Below are positions 37,893-47,120 of a stretch of DNA of 64,000 nt, one piece after another. The DNA is from an uncultured Tateyamaria sp. (GTDB taxonomy: Bacteria; Pseudomonadota; Alphaproteobacteria; Rhodobacterales; Rhodobacteraceae), in assembly GCF_947494755.1 (NCBI RefSeq), contig NZ_CANLVZ010000003.1, forward strand, positions 62,001 to 126,000, written 5' to 3'. Position numbers and translations under genes: made by a program. The notes beneath the pieces are model-generated. The model was given only the letters and a program-made list of their open reading frames with translations, made no database searches and was not told the origin of the DNA. Each line of letters begins with the position of its first letter. Within the stretch, counting starts at the first letter, position 1.

Positions 37893-39200
37893 ATGACTGA
37901 CCTGACCCCCCGCGAAATCGTTTCCGAGCTTGACCGCTTTATCATCGGACAGGCAGATGCCAAACGCGCGGTAGCTGTGGCCCTACGCAACCGCTGGCGC
38001 CGCAAGCAGTTGGGCGATGATCTGCGGGATGAGGTCTATCCCAAGAATATCCTGATGATCGGCCCCACAGGCGTGGGCAAGACCGAGATCAGCCGCCGTT
38101 TGGCGAAACTGGCCCGCGCGCCCTTCCTAAAGGTGGAAGCGACGAAGTTTACCGAAGTGGGCTATGTCGGTCGCGACGTTGAACAGATCGTGCGTGATCT
38201 GGTGGACGCCGCCATCATCGAAACACGCGAGCACATGCGCGAGGACGTCAAAGCCAACGCCCACAAGGCCGCCGAAGACCGCGTAATCGAAGCGATCACA
38301 GGCACGGACGCGCGCGATGGGACCCGCGAGATGTTTCGCAAAAAGCTCAAAGCCGGTGAATTGGACGACACCGTGATCGAACTTGAGGTTGCCGACACCT
38401 CAAACCCGTTCCCCATGATGGACATTCCCGGTCAACCTGGCAGCAACATGGGCATGATGAACCTTGGCGACCTGTTCGGCAAAGCCATGGGGGGCCGCAA
38501 GACCCGCAAGAAACTCACCGTCTCCCAAAGCTACGATCTGCTGATTGGTGAAGAGGCGGACAAGCTGCTCGATGATGAGGTCGTGACCAAAGCCGCGCTT
38601 GAGGCGGTGCAGGAAAACGGGATCGTTTTTCTGGATGAAATCGACAAGGTCTGCGCGCGGTCAGATGCGCGTGGCGGCGATGTGAGCCGAGAAGGGGTCC
38701 AACGTGATCTGTTGCCGTTGATCGAGGGCACCACCGTCAGCACCAAACATGGGGCGGTCAAAACGGACCATATCCTGTTTATCGCATCGGGCGCGTTTCA
38801 CATCGCCAAGCCCTCGGACCTGTTGCCCGAACTGCAAGGCCGCCTGCCGATCCGGGTCGAATTGCGCGCGCTGACCGAAGATGATTTCGTACGGATTCTC
38901 GAGGAAACGGACAACGCGCTGACGCTGCAATACGCCGCTCTCATGGCGACGGAAGAGGTCACGGTGACATTCGAACCCGAAGGCATCCGCGCGCTGGCCC
39001 GCATCGCCGCCGAAGTCAACGAAAGCGTCGAAAACATCGGGGCACGGCGGCTTTATACCGTGATGGAACGTGTGTTTGAGGAGTTGTCCTTTACCGCGCC
39101 GGATCGCGGCGGCGAACAGATCACGGTGAACGCCGCTTTTGTCGAAGAGCATTTGGGCGAATTGGCGCGCTCGACCGATGTCAGCCGGTATGTGCTCTAG
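37893..39200 (+). CDS. hslU: ATP-dependent protease ATPase subunit HslU
   Basis: AAA+ unfoldase that binds HslV. The 435-residue protein has Walker [10 protein letters not shown] (57-65), Walker [12 protein letters not shown], the I-domain insert between them (about 110-230) and the C-terminal tail [12 protein letters not shown], whose end docks into HslV. ATG 37893 follows AAGGAGAA. It is encoded apart from hslV, with a leftward DM13 gene between, so it needs its own promoter in the 132-base gap upstream; no clear promoter is evident to me. Confidence 0.97.
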   Translation: MTDLTPREIVSELDRFIIGQADAKRAVAVALRNRWRRKQLGDDLRDEVYPKNILMIGPTGVGKTEISRRLAKLARAPFLKVEATKFTEVGYVGRDVEQIVRDLVDAAIIETREHMREDVKANAHKAAEDRVIEAITGTDARDGTREMFRKKLKAGELDDTVIELEVADTSNPFPMMDIPGQPGSNMGMMNLGDLFGKAMGGRKTRKKLTVSQSYDLLIGEEADKLLDDEVVTKAALEAVQENGIVFLDEIDKVCARSDARGGDVSREGVQRDLLPLIEGTTVSTKHGAVKTDHILFIASGAFHIAKPSDLLPELQGRLPIRVELRALTEDDFVRILEETDNALTLQYAALMATEEVTVTFEPEGIRALARIAAEVNESVENIGARRLYTVMERVFEELSFTAPDRGGEQITVNAAFVEEHLGELARSTDVSRYVL

Positions 39201-39248
39201 CCCTACGGTGTCGTCTCCGATACATCCGACGCAACTGAGCCGAACGGT

Positions 39249-40349
39249 ATGGACATGCGCTGGATGATCATCGCCTTGGCCTTTGCGTTGGCAAGCTGCA
39301 ATGATCGCACCGCAGCCCCGGTCGTTCCGGACGCGCTGAATTTCGGGCTGAACAAGACCGTATTCATTGGCACGACGCGGCAACTCAACGATGCGGGCGA
39401 GTATGGCATTGATCGCGCGACATCCCTGCAATTTTTGCAGGCAACCGTTTCGATCCCGCCCCAGCGCGAGATTGGCAGCGTGTCGGACGGGTTCGACAAG
39501 CCCAAACCCGAGCGTGATTTTGTCATCGCAGAGTTGGCGAAATTTGCGGACAGCCGCAGCTTTGCCAGCGGTCTGCGGACAAAGATAGACGCCAGCAAAT
39601 CGCGCGATGTCACCGTATTTGTGCATGGGTTCAACAACAGCTTTTCCGACGCCGCCTTTCGAATGGCGCAACTGGCCCATGACCTTGAAATTCCGGGCAC
39701 GCATGTCAGCTACGCCTGGCCCAGCCGAGGCAATCCATTGGGCTATGAATACGACAGGGACAGCGCCCTGTTTGCGCGCGATGGGCTGGCTGATTTGCTG
39801 CGTACGGTTCGGTCTGCGGGCCAGCCCAATATCGTTTTGGTCGCCCATTCGATGGGTGGCGCGCTGGTGATGGAAACGCTCCGCCAGCTAGATATCGCAG
39901 AGCCGGGATGGGCGGCCCGCAATATCGGAGCCATTATTTTGATCTCACCGGACATCAACGTCGATGTGTTCCGCAGCCAGATGGCGCGTCTGCAATCCGT
40001 CCCCGAACGGTTCGTTGTCATCGTGTCGCGCAAGGATGCAGTCTTGCGGGTGTCGTCACGTCTGCGCGGTGTGGAGTCGCAATTGGGTAATATCGCCAAC
40101 GCCAATGAAGTCAGCGACTTGCCGATCACCGTGGTTGATGTGACCGAGTTTTCGGATCGCCGATCCGCGAACCACTTTGTCGCTGGCGGATCGCCTGCCT
40201 TGATCCAGCTTTTGCGCAGGTCGTCGGATCTGGATCGCGGCTTTTTGCGCGGCCGTTCAGGATCGACGGTGGTTGTTTCCGGGCAACGCCGGATCGTGTC
40301 GCGCGGAGGCGCCACACGCCCGATCCCCCGTTCTGCGGCAGATCGATAG
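39249..40349 (+). CDS. Alpha/beta-hydrolase lipoprotein (DUF900-like)
   Basis: A 366-residue lipoprotein. The signal ends in the lipobox LASC (Cys17). The DUF900-type alpha/beta hydrolase domain has FVHGFNNSFSDAAFRMAQLAHDL (oxyanion region), VSYAWPSRGNPLGYEYDRDSA, and the nucleophile elbow LVAHSMGG with the catalytic Ser. A candidate acid is Asp in SRKDAVLRVS, and the His follows in ANHFV near residue 308. Substrate unknown; members are often predicted esterases. It overlaps the next gene by one base (TAG/GTG). Confidence 0.75.
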   Translation: MDMRWMIIALAFALASCNDRTAAPVVPDALNFGLNKTVFIGTTRQLNDAGEYGIDRATSLQFLQATVSIPPQREIGSVSDGFDKPKPERDFVIAELAKFADSRSFASGLRTKIDASKSRDVTVFVHGFNNSFSDAAFRMAQLAHDLEIPGTHVSYAWPSRGNPLGYEYDRDSALFARDGLADLLRTVRSAGQPNIVLVAHSMGGALVMETLRQLDIAEPGWAARNIGAIILISPDINVDVFRSQMARLQSVPERFVVIVSRKDAVLRVSSRLRGVESQLGNIANANEVSDLPITVVDVTEFSDRRSANHFVAGGSPALIQLLRRSSDLDRGFLRGRSGSTVVVSGQRRIVSRGGATRPIPRSAADR

Positions 40350-41587
40350 TGGCACCCATCCGGCCCGGCCTCTTTGAGTTCCTGACCGAAAACCGAAGCT
40401 GGTTGGCCGCGGGTACTTTGTTGACGTTTCTGTCATCATTCGGGCAGACGTTTTTCATCTCGATCTTTGCGGCAAAGATTCAGGCTGATTTCACGCTCAG
40501 CCATGCCGGCTGGGGCACGATATATGCCGTCGGCACCACAGCCTCCGCCATTGTGATGATCTGGGCCGGAGGACTAACGGACATGTTCCGTGCCCGCACA
40601 TTGGGCGTTTGGGTCCTGCTGCTTCTGGCGCTCGCCTGCCTCGCGATGGCCGTCAACCCATACGCCATTTTACTGCCGGTCGTGATCTTTGCCCTGCGCC
40701 TGACGGGGCAAGGCATGACAAGCCACATCGCGGTGGTCGCAATGGCGCGCTGGTTTGTTGCGACACGTGGGCGCGCGTTGTCCGTGGCGACATTGGGTTT
40801 TTCAGTAGGCGAGGCTGTTTTGCCGCTCACCTTTGTCGCGTTGATGTCGGTGTTCCATTGGCGCGCCTTGTGGGTGGTGGCGGCCTTGATCGCCCTCGCG
40901 GGCATCCCGCTGGTGCTGGCCTTGCTGCGCGAGGAACGTACGCCGCAGTCCATGGCCCATGAAAACCAAAGTTTCGGGATGCAAGAGCGGCATTGGACGC
41001 GAACCGAGGCGCTGCGCCATCCGCTGTTCTGGTTTATGGTGCCAGCCCTGCTAGGGCTTTCTGCCTTTGGCACCGCGTTCTTTTTCCATCAGGCCTATTT
41101 CGCCAGTCTGAAGGGTTGGAGCCATCTGGCACTTGTTGGACTGTTCCCGGTGTACACCGTGACGGGGATTGCAGCGATGGTGTTGTCAGGGATTGCCCTG
41201 GATCGGTTTGGCACCGTGCGGCTCGTCCCATTCTATCAACTGCCCATGGTCATCGCCTTTCTGATCTTTGCCAATGCAAACACATTGGCCACGGCCATGC
41301 TTGGCTTTGTGTTCTTCGGGCTGACCTCGGGTGCGAACTCGACCTTGCCCAATGCGTTCTGGGCCGAGTTTTATGGCACAAGGTTTATCGGGTCGATCAA
41401 GGCCATGGCCGCTGCCGTCATGGTTCTGGGCTCAGCACTTGGCCCCGGGATCACTGGCGTGTTGATCGATCTGGAGGTCGACTTGAACACGCAATATATC
41501 GGGGTGGCCGTCTATTTCGTGATGGCAACTTTGGCGATGTGGGTAGGGATCAGCCGGGCCCGCACCGACCTAGCGCAGCTTGCGTAG
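40349..41587 (+). CDS. Major facilitator superfamily transporter
   Basis: A 412-residue membrane transporter with about 12 hydrophobic helices and the MFS pattern. It shows the helix 2-3 loop GGLTDMFRARTLGVW and the central cytoplasmic loop around residues 190-210 (ALLREERTPQSMA). The substrate is not clear; the helix 4-5 region RLTGQGMTSHIAVVAMARWF resembles the monocarboxylate/oxalate branch. GTG 40349 shares a base with the preceding stop. The 3' end overlaps the end of the leftward smr gene by 18 bases. Confidence 0.82.
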   Translation: MAPIRPGLFEFLTENRSWLAAGTLLTFLSSFGQTFFISIFAAKIQADFTLSHAGWGTIYAVGTTASAIVMIWAGGLTDMFRARTLGVWVLLLLALACLAMAVNPYAILLPVVIFALRLTGQGMTSHIAVVAMARWFVATRGRALSVATLGFSVGEAVLPLTFVALMSVFHWRALWVVAALIALAGIPLVLALLREERTPQSMAHENQSFGMQERHWTRTEALRHPLFWFMVPALLGLSAFGTAFFFHQAYFASLKGWSHLALVGLFPVYTVTGIAAMVLSGIALDRFGTVRLVPFYQLPMVIAFLIFANANTLATAMLGFVFFGLTSGANSTLPNAFWAEFYGTRFIGSIKAMAAAVMVLGSALGPGITGVLIDLEVDLNTQYIGVAVYFVMATLAMWVGISRARTDLAQLA

Positions 41588-42160
41588 ATAGACGTAATAT
41601 GCGCCGCCGCCACCGTGGCGCAGATGCGCCTGCGAGACTTGCAGGATCGCCGAGGACAACGGTGGCATCGACAGCCATTGCGGCACCTGATGGCGCAAAA
41701 CGCCAAAGCGCACGGGGATCGGCCCCCCATCGTCGCGCGCCTTGCCCTTACCAGTGACGACCAGAACCAACCGTTTGCCGTCGGCTTGAGCCGAGAGAAT
41801 GAACCGGGTCAGTGCAGGATGCGCGCGGTCAAGCGTCATACCATGCAGGTCAATCTTCGCCTCGGGACGCAATTTGCCCCGCTTCATCTGATCAAAGGAC
41901 TTGCGATGCATTTGCACAGGCTGGCCGTTCACATGATCCGCAATTGTGGGCGACAAGCTCAAAGAGGTTGTGGGTTTAGAGGGCTTCGGAACCGGAACAG
42001 TTGGGGCGGACTCAAAAACTGCTTTGCGCCGTGGTTTTGGCGTGGGCGTTGTGACAAAATCTTCAGGCTTGAGTTTCTTTTCCGGATGCAGCCGCTCGGC
42101 TTTGGAGGCGACCTGACGCCACAACTCTTCTTCTTCGGGGCGCAAACGACGGCGGGTCAT
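41570..42160 (-). CDS. Smr domain protein
   Basis: A 196-residue protein with a Pro/Lys-rich N-terminal half and a C-terminal Smr domain (KIDLHGMTLDRAHPALTRF, then VVTGKGKARDDGGPIPVRFGVLRHQVPQWL). The family's LDxH and TGxG motifs are present. Smr domains are small nucleases that nick DNA or cut RNA, found on MutS2 and as stand-alone proteins. It follows mltA, whose stop overlaps the smr start? In fact the smr start ATG overlaps the mltA side as ATGA: the smr ATG at 42160 and the mltA TGA at 42159 share bases, so the two are coupled. The target is unknown. Confidence 0.82.
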   Translation of the reverse strand: MTRRRLRPEEEELWRQVASKAERLHPEKKLKPEDFVTTPTPKPRRKAVFESAPTVPVPKPSKPTTSLSLSPTIADHVNGQPVQMHRKSFDQMKRGKLRPEAKIDLHGMTLDRAHPALTRFILSAQADGKRLVLVVTGKGKARDDGGPIPVRFGVLRHQVPQWLSMPPLSSAILQVSQAHLRHGGGGAYYVYLRKLR

Positions 42161-43212
42161 ATCGCGCTTTCGGGCAGCAGGGCATAGGCGCGCTGGATCG
42201 GCATCAGCACCATCATCCGACCCGGATCGCGCAAGCGCCCGGCCTCACGGCCTGCCTTGTCACCAGTTCCAAAGAATACGTCAGCCCGCTGCGATCCTTT
42301 GATCGCCGACCCGGTGTCCTGGGCGATCATCAAGCGGCGCAACGGGTTTTCGCCATCTTTCTCGACCCAGACCGGCGCGCCCAAAGGCACAAACGCCGGG
42401 TCAACCGCGATGGAGCGCATCGTGGTAATCGACCGGTTCATGGCACCCAACGGGCCGCGGTCAGACGGCACTTCGCTGACCTCACGGAAAAATACATAAG
42501 AAGGGCTGTGATAAAGCAATTCCTGGCCCAGGGTCGGATTGCGCCGCACCCAGTTCTTGATGACCTCCGCACTGACTTGGTGTGGTTCATAGGTGCCCCG
42601 ACGGATCAATTCAGCCCCGACCGAGCGGTATTCATGCCCGTTTGACCCGGAATAGCCGACGCGGATCATGCGCCCCCCTGGCAAGCGGATGCGGCCAGAC
42701 CCTTGGATTTGAAGGAAAAACAGCTCGACCGGATCATCAACCCACGCGATCTCAAGACCACGGCCGACCATTGCATCCCCGGTCAGGATCTCGCGGCGGG
42801 TCAACCATGGCCGAGACACCCGCGCCTCTGGCGGCATGGCATAGACTGGATAGCGATAACGCGCGCTCCGGCGCAAAGAGCCTTCCAGTTCCGGTTCGAA
42901 ATAGCCGGTGAAAAGCGCGTCTTGCCCGTCCTCGATCATCACGGGGCGAAAGAACAGCTCGAAAAAGGCACGGGGGTTTGGATCGTCAGCAGCCAGACGG
43001 CACAGCGACGACCAATCCGGACTTTTCATATCCCGGCAGGTGTTTCGAAAGACCGTCAGGGCCGCAGCGTGATCATCATCGGCCCAACCATCCAACGTGC
43101 CAAAATCCATGACCGTATAACGTATCTCAGCGGTTGCAGGCATCACACTCGCAACCGCACATATCGCACCGGCACAAAATCGGATTACGCGTCTGTAGAC
43201 ACCAATAGCCAA
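42157..43212 (-). CDS. mltA: Membrane-bound lytic murein transglycosylase A
   Basis: A 351-residue peptidoglycan lytic transglycosylase. A signal peptide (MAIGVYRRVIRFCAGAICAVASVMPATA) precedes the MltA domain (FTGYFEPELEGSLRRSARYRYPVY, VELFFLQIQGSGRIRLPGG). The C-terminal 3D domain has three Asp, of which AQDTGSAIKGSQRADVFFG supplies the catalytic one. No lipobox is visible, unlike the E. coli enzyme, so it may be soluble in the periplasm. Its stop overlaps the smr start and its own start overlaps the Tim44-like gene end by 28 bases. Cleavage products could feed the AmgK-MurU pathway elsewhere in the window. Confidence 0.92.
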   Translation of the reverse strand: MAIGVYRRVIRFCAGAICAVASVMPATAEIRYTVMDFGTLDGWADDDHAAALTVFRNTCRDMKSPDWSSLCRLAADDPNPRAFFELFFRPVMIEDGQDALFTGYFEPELEGSLRRSARYRYPVYAMPPEARVSRPWLTRREILTGDAMVGRGLEIAWVDDPVELFFLQIQGSGRIRLPGGRMIRVGYSGSNGHEYRSVGAELIRRGTYEPHQVSAEVIKNWVRRNPTLGQELLYHSPSYVFFREVSEVPSDRGPLGAMNRSITTMRSIAVDPAFVPLGAPVWVEKDGENPLRRLMIAQDTGSAIKGSQRADVFFGTGDKAGREAGRLRDPGRMMVLMPIQRAYALLPESAI

Positions 43213-43841
43213 TTTGGGTCGTCAGCCCCCATGGTTCGCGCAAAAGACCACGTGTCTTTCTGCCGTTTCACCTCTGTCAGGCTGCCTTCTATGATATCTC
43301 CGCCCTGATCGCGAACAGCAGATGTCAGTTCGGCGACAAAACGTATCGTCAACTCGCCTTCACCGGTGGTCTGATCAAAGGTCGCGTCCATCAACTTCAG
43401 CTCGCGCACGCCAATGAATTCCGCCTCAATGGTCAGCCCCTGGTCTTCGCGGGCGGCCACACCGTCAACAAAGCTTTCGTAAACTTCCTCGGACAGGAAC
43501 GGCTGGATTTCGGACAGATTGCCACGCTCGTAACCCATCACGATCATCTCATAGGCACCGCGGGCCCCTTGAAGGAAATCAGCGACGTTGAACGACGGCT
43601 CCATCCGCTTCATCTCGGTCAGCGCTGTGGCCGCGTCGCTGTCTTCGTCAACGTGGTCGGTGATATCAAGATCGGGGCCACCTTCGATCACTTCAAGGTC
43701 GGGGCGCCGGCGATCATTCATCGGTTTGGGCACGGGGGGCTGTTCAAACCCCTCGCGGGTGCCCAACACGTTTTTCAGGCGCAGGATAAGAAAGACAGCG
43801 ATGCCTGCAAGCACAAGCAACTGGATCAGCGGAGAGTTCAT
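43185..43841 (-). CDS. Tim44/TimA-like membrane protein
   Basis: A 218-residue protein with an N-terminal membrane helix (about 5-21), a polar acidic linker, and a C-terminal Tim44-like domain (FLQGARGAYEMIVMGYERGNLSEIQPFLSEEVYESF, then the beta-rich tail). The fold is shared with mitochondrial Tim44, an import-motor subunit; bacterial relatives (TimA) are membrane-linked adaptors of unclear role. It is the first gene of the leftward run to mltA and smr and is divergent from fxsA. Confidence 0.85.
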   Translation of the reverse strand: MNSPLIQLLVLAGIAVFLILRLKNVLGTREGFEQPPVPKPMNDRRRPDLEVIEGGPDLDITDHVDEDSDAATALTEMKRMEPSFNVADFLQGARGAYEMIVMGYERGNLSEIQPFLSEEVYESFVDGVAAREDQGLTIEAEFIGVRELKLMDATFDQTTGEGELTIRFVAELTSAVRDQGGDIIEGSLTEVKRQKDTWSFARTMGADDPNWLLVSTDA

Positions 43842-43956
43842 TCATACCTCGTTAAGCGGGGCTGGGTGGCAACGGCCACGTCAGCATCTTATGTAGGTGC
43901 AAGGTGGCACCAAGTCCACTGGGTGACCGGAATGGTCGTTGGAAAGGATGTCGCAG

Positions 43957-44424
43957 ATGTGGCTGTTTGTTGCTTTTCTTCTCGTACCGCTGATCGAGAT
44001 CGCGCTTTTTATCCAGATCGGGGGCGCAATCGGGTTGGGACTGACGCTGCTGATCGTGGTGATCACGGCGGTGATTGGGACCTATCTGGTGCGTGCGCAA
44101 GGCATTCAGGCACTTGGCCAAGTCAAATCGTCGTTCAACCAGTTGCAGGATCCAAGCGAAGCATTGGCGCATGGCGCGATGATCCTGTTTTCCGGCGCAT
44201 TGCTGCTGACGCCGGGGTTTTTTACGGATGCTGTCGGTTTTGCCCTGCTGGTACCGGGGGTGCGCGTCGCCGTCTTCAACTGGGCCCGGACCAGGATCAA
44301 GGTCTCGACCTTCTCGTCTCACCCAACCCCACCGCACCAATCGGAGGCCATTGATGGCACCTATGAAGATGTGACGCCGGATCGACCACAAAGTGATCAA
44401 CCATCCGGCTGGACCAAGCATTGA
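43957..44424 (+). CDS. fxsA: FxsA family membrane protein
   Basis: A 155-residue inner membrane protein of the FxsA family; E. coli FxsA suppresses phage F exclusion of T7 when overproduced. It starts MWLFVAFLLVPLIEIALFIQIGGAIG, then GLTLLIVVITAVIGTYLVRAQG, and has the family's LLLTPGFFTDAVGFALLVPGVR segment. The tail is polar. ATG 43957 is preferred because GGAAAGG is nine bases upstream; an ATG at 43948 abuts the site. It is divergent from the Tim44-like gene and upstream of secB. Confidence 0.85.
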   Translation: MWLFVAFLLVPLIEIALFIQIGGAIGLGLTLLIVVITAVIGTYLVRAQGIQALGQVKSSFNQLQDPSEALAHGAMILFSGALLLTPGFFTDAVGFALLVPGVRVAVFNWARTRIKVSTFSSHPTPPHQSEAIDGTYEDVTPDRPQSDQPSGWTKH

Positions 44425-44482
44425 GGCCCCTGACCCAAGCTGATACGAGGGGCAAAATTCGTTTGCCTCTGGGAGAAATGTG

Positions 44483-44959
44483 ATGGCCGAAGAACAAGCA
44501 ACACCGCCGCAGCCGCAGATGCGCGTTCTGGGGCAATATGTCCGCGATATGTCGTTTGAGAATATCGTCGCGCAAAAGGGTGCCGCACCCGACGTACAGC
44601 CAGATGTGCAGGTGCAGGTCAATCTGGATGCCAAAAAGCGCCCGGTCGACAACCAGTACGAGACCGCGATCAAGCTGAACATTACGTCCAAGGCCAAAGA
44701 GGGCGATACCGTCCTGTTCGTTCTGGAAATCGACTATGTCGGCATGTTCCACATCGAAAACGTGCCCGACGATCAGATGCACCCATTCCTTTTGATCGAA
44801 TGCCCGCGCATGATATTCCCGTTCCTGCGTCGTGTTGTCAGCGACATTACACGCGACGGTGGCTTCCCGCCCCTGAACCTTGAAAACATCGACTTCATCT
44901 CGCTTTACCGCAACGAGATTGCGCGCCGCCAGAACGAGGCGTCGCCTGCTGACGCTTGA
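44483..44959 (+). CDS. secB: Protein-export chaperone SecB
   Basis: A 158-residue tetrameric chaperone that holds preproteins unfolded and passes them to SecA. It has QYVRDMSFENIVAQKG, then VLEIDYVGMFHIENVPD, the proline-rich CPRMIFPFLRRVVSDITRDGGFPPLNLENIDF signature and the variable acidic N- and C-termini. ATG 44483 is preceded by GGGAGAAA; a GTG directly before it would add one residue. It ends in a strong bidirectional terminator. The tandem of fxsA and secB is common in the group. Confidence 0.95.
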   Translation: MAEEQATPPQPQMRVLGQYVRDMSFENIVAQKGAAPDVQPDVQVQVNLDAKKRPVDNQYETAIKLNITSKAKEGDTVLFVLEIDYVGMFHIENVPDDQMHPFLLIECPRMIFPFLRRVVSDITRDGGFPPLNLENIDFISLYRNEIARRQNEASPADA

Positions 44960-44976
44960 TTGGTTTTGTATCCGAC

Positions 44977-45011
44977 AAAAACGCCCGGTCCTGATCAGGC
45001 TGGGCGTTTTT
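44977..45011. terminator. Bidirectional terminator between secB and dnaQ
   Basis: AAAAACGCCC (44977-44986) pairs with GGGCGTTTTT (45002-45011). The U-run works in both directions and separates the converging secB and dnaQ genes. Confidence 0.88.
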
Positions 45012-45016
45012 CGTTT

Positions 45017-45697
45017 CTACCACAATGTGTTGTCGCCTAGCTTTTCCACAAAAGCTGCATGCGCGGTACGCTCTTTCTCGGTGATCCGCGCACCCAGAGC
45101 GTTTGGGCGCGGGAGCGGCGACCAATGTCCGCGATCCCCGGCGCTTGTTTGTTTGGTGCTCTCGGCTGACAGAGCAAAATCCGGCTGACGCCCCCCGATA
45201 AGTTCCAGATAGACTTCGGCGAGAATTTCACTGTCAAGCAAGGCCCCGTGCAAAGTCCGTGAACTGTTGTCGATGCCAAAGCGACGACACAGCGCATCAA
45301 GTGATGCAGGCGAGCCGGGGAAACGACGCCGTGCGATTTCGAGGGTATCGATAGCCCGATCATATGGAATTTCGGGCAGGCCCATCCATTTCAGCTCAGC
45401 ATTCAGAAACTTCATGTCGAAGGCGGCGTTGTGGATCACCAGCTTGGAATCCCCGATGAAATCCAAAAAGTCCTGTCCGACGGCCGCAAATTTCGGTTTG
45501 CCCCGCAGAAAGTCGTCGCCCAGGCCATGCACCTCAAAAGCCTCTTGGGGCATAGACCGCTCGGGGTCGATATAGACGTGAAATTCCTGATCTGTACGCA
45601 CATGGCGGATCAACTCGATCGCACCGATCTCGACAATGCGATCGCCGGTGGATGGGTCAAAGCCTGTGGTTTCTGTATCGAGGACGATCTCACGCAT
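45017..45697 (-). CDS. dnaQ: DNA polymerase III subunit epsilon (proofreading exonuclease)
   Basis: 3'-5' proofreading exonuclease of the replicative polymerase. The 226-residue protein has ExoI VLDTETTGFDP (Asp7, Glu9), ExoII VIHNAAFDMKFLN, and ExoIII epsilon-type HGALLDSEILAEVYLEL with its catalytic His and Asp. The C-terminal part contains the clamp/alpha-binding tail. ATG 45697 is chosen; an in-frame start four codons earlier also exists. It overlaps coaE by eight bases at its 5' end and is the last gene of the maf-aroE-coaE-dnaQ operon. Confidence 0.96.
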   Translation of the reverse strand: MREIVLDTETTGFDPSTGDRIVEIGAIELIRHVRTDQEFHVYIDPERSMPQEAFEVHGLGDDFLRGKPKFAAVGQDFLDFIGDSKLVIHNAAFDMKFLNAELKWMGLPEIPYDRAIDTLEIARRRFPGSPASLDALCRRFGIDNSSRTLHGALLDSEILAEVYLELIGGRQPDFALSAESTKQTSAGDRGHWSPLPRPNALGARITEKERTAHAAFVEKLGDNTLW

Positions 45698-46283
45698 GTC
45701 GCATCCCATTTCTTATCTGATCAACGACATGATGAACCTGCGCGCGGGCGGATTCAACGGTGTCCGTTTCGATGACGTAATCCGCGCGGGCCACTTTGTC
45801 GTCTGAGGGCATTTGTTTGGCCTTGATTGCGAGAAACTGATCGCGTGTCATGGTGCCACGTGCCATCACCCGGCCCTCTTGCACATCGGCGGATACGTGT
45901 ACCACAGCCGTCGCATCCACGTTGGCGTCCCCGCCCGTTTCGAAAAGCAGGGGGATGTCAAAAACGACAATGTCCGCTGAGGCCTCTTGCAGGAACTTGG
46001 CCCGATCCTGCGCCACAAGAGGATGCACAATGGACTCGATCCGCTTCAATGCTGTTGGGTCATCCGAAATGATCGCGCGCAAGGCTTCACGCGACACCTC
46101 ACCATCCCGTACCGCATCTGGGAAGTGCTCGCGCATGGCGGCAACCGCTGCACCGCCACGACGATAAAGACGATGCACCGCCGCATCCGCATCCCATACC
46201 GCGCACCCTGCGTCGGCAAACATCGCAGCAGTCGTGGATTTGCCCATCCCGATTGAGCCTGTCAGACCCAGCGTGAACGTCAT
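45690..46283 (-). CDS. coaE: Dephospho-CoA kinase
   Basis: Catalyses the last step of coenzyme A synthesis. The 197-residue P-loop kinase opens MTFTLGLTGSIGMGKSTTAAMF (P-loop 9-17), continues with AVWDADAAVHRLY, and has VVFDIPLLFETGGDANVDATAVV and QFLAIKAKQMPSDDK typical of CoaE. It starts in the aroE stop (ATGA) and overlaps dnaQ at its end, so translation is coupled through the operon. Confidence 0.95.
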   Translation of the reverse strand: MTFTLGLTGSIGMGKSTTAAMFADAGCAVWDADAAVHRLYRRGGAAVAAMREHFPDAVRDGEVSREALRAIISDDPTALKRIESIVHPLVAQDRAKFLQEASADIVVFDIPLLFETGGDANVDATAVVHVSADVQEGRVMARGTMTRDQFLAIKAKQMPSDDKVARADYVIETDTVESARAQVHHVVDQIRNGMRHA

Positions 46284-47110
46284 CTGAGAGCAGCGGCGCG
46301 CGTGGCGCTGTCAACTTCGGGACGTTGACCAAACCAGCGTTCAAATGCGGGGACGGCCTGGTGCAGCAACATACCCAACCCATCGACGGTCACACACCCG
46401 GCGTTTTCCGCCGCGACCAGCAAGTCGGTCCGCAAGGGCGCATAAACCAGATCGGTCACTACTGACCCGGGCTGCAAGCCGTCCAGCGGCACCCGCATCG
46501 CCTGTTTGCCCAGCATGCCGAGCGAGGTCGTATTCACCACCAATGCGGATTCTTCCAGGATATTGCCCGCTTGCACCCAATCGATCACCGTCACCCGGTT
46601 GCCAAAGTCATCCGCCAGCTTTTCAGCACGCACACGTGTCCGGTTCGAGATCAGGATTTCGGGCACACCCGCATCCAAAAGAGACGCCACAACCGCACGC
46701 GCAGCACCACCCGCCCCAAGAACTGTCGCAGGACCAGCAGCAGGTCGCCAATTTGGAGCACCTGATTTGAGGTTTTCCAGAAAGCCATACCCGTCGGTGT
46801 TGTCCGCATGAATCTGACCGTCTTTGCGGAAGATCAGCGTGTTTGCGGCACCGATCAGCGTGGCGCGATCTGTGACCAAATCTGCCAGCTCCAACACAGC
46901 CTCTTTGTGCGGGATGGTGATGTTCACCCCGACGAACCCCGCTTTGGGCAGTGTGCGCAGGACCTGTTCCAAGTCCGCAGCCGCCACATCCATCGGAATG
47001 TAGTCGCCGGCCAGCCCGTATGTCCGGAGCCAGTGGCGATGCAGCTGAGGGGATTTAGAATGAGAGATCGGAGAGCCAATGACCCCCGCCAATGGAATTT
47101 TACCCGTCAT
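46280..47110 (-). CDS. aroE: Shikimate dehydrogenase
   Basis: Reduces 3-dehydroshikimate to shikimate with NADPH in aromatic amino acid synthesis. The 276-residue protein has GSPISHSKSPQLH, NITIPHKEAV (catalytic Lys), NTDGYGFLENL, and the dinucleotide loop VLGAGGAARAVVASLLDAG, with the NRT motif after it. ATG 47110 is preferred since MTGKIPLAGVIGSP aligns with AroE starts; a TTG at 47131 overlapping maf is an alternative. It starts close to maf and its end overlaps coaE. Confidence 0.95.
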   Translation of the reverse strand: MTGKIPLAGVIGSPISHSKSPQLHRHWLRTYGLAGDYIPMDVAAADLEQVLRTLPKAGFVGVNITIPHKEAVLELADLVTDRATLIGAANTLIFRKDGQIHADNTDGYGFLENLKSGAPNWRPAAGPATVLGAGGAARAVVASLLDAGVPEILISNRTRVRAEKLADDFGNRVTVIDWVQAGNILEESALVVNTTSLGMLGKQAMRVPLDGLQPGSVVTDLVYAPLRTDLLVAAENAGCVTVDGLGMLLHQAVPAFERWFGQRPEVDSATRAAALR

Positions 47111-47120
47111 GTCGTCACCA

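Noticed and set aside
38661-39848. 395-codon antisense open frame over hslU and the next lipoprotein gene
   Set aside because: It spans two well-supported genes and their gap and shows no domain or start signal.
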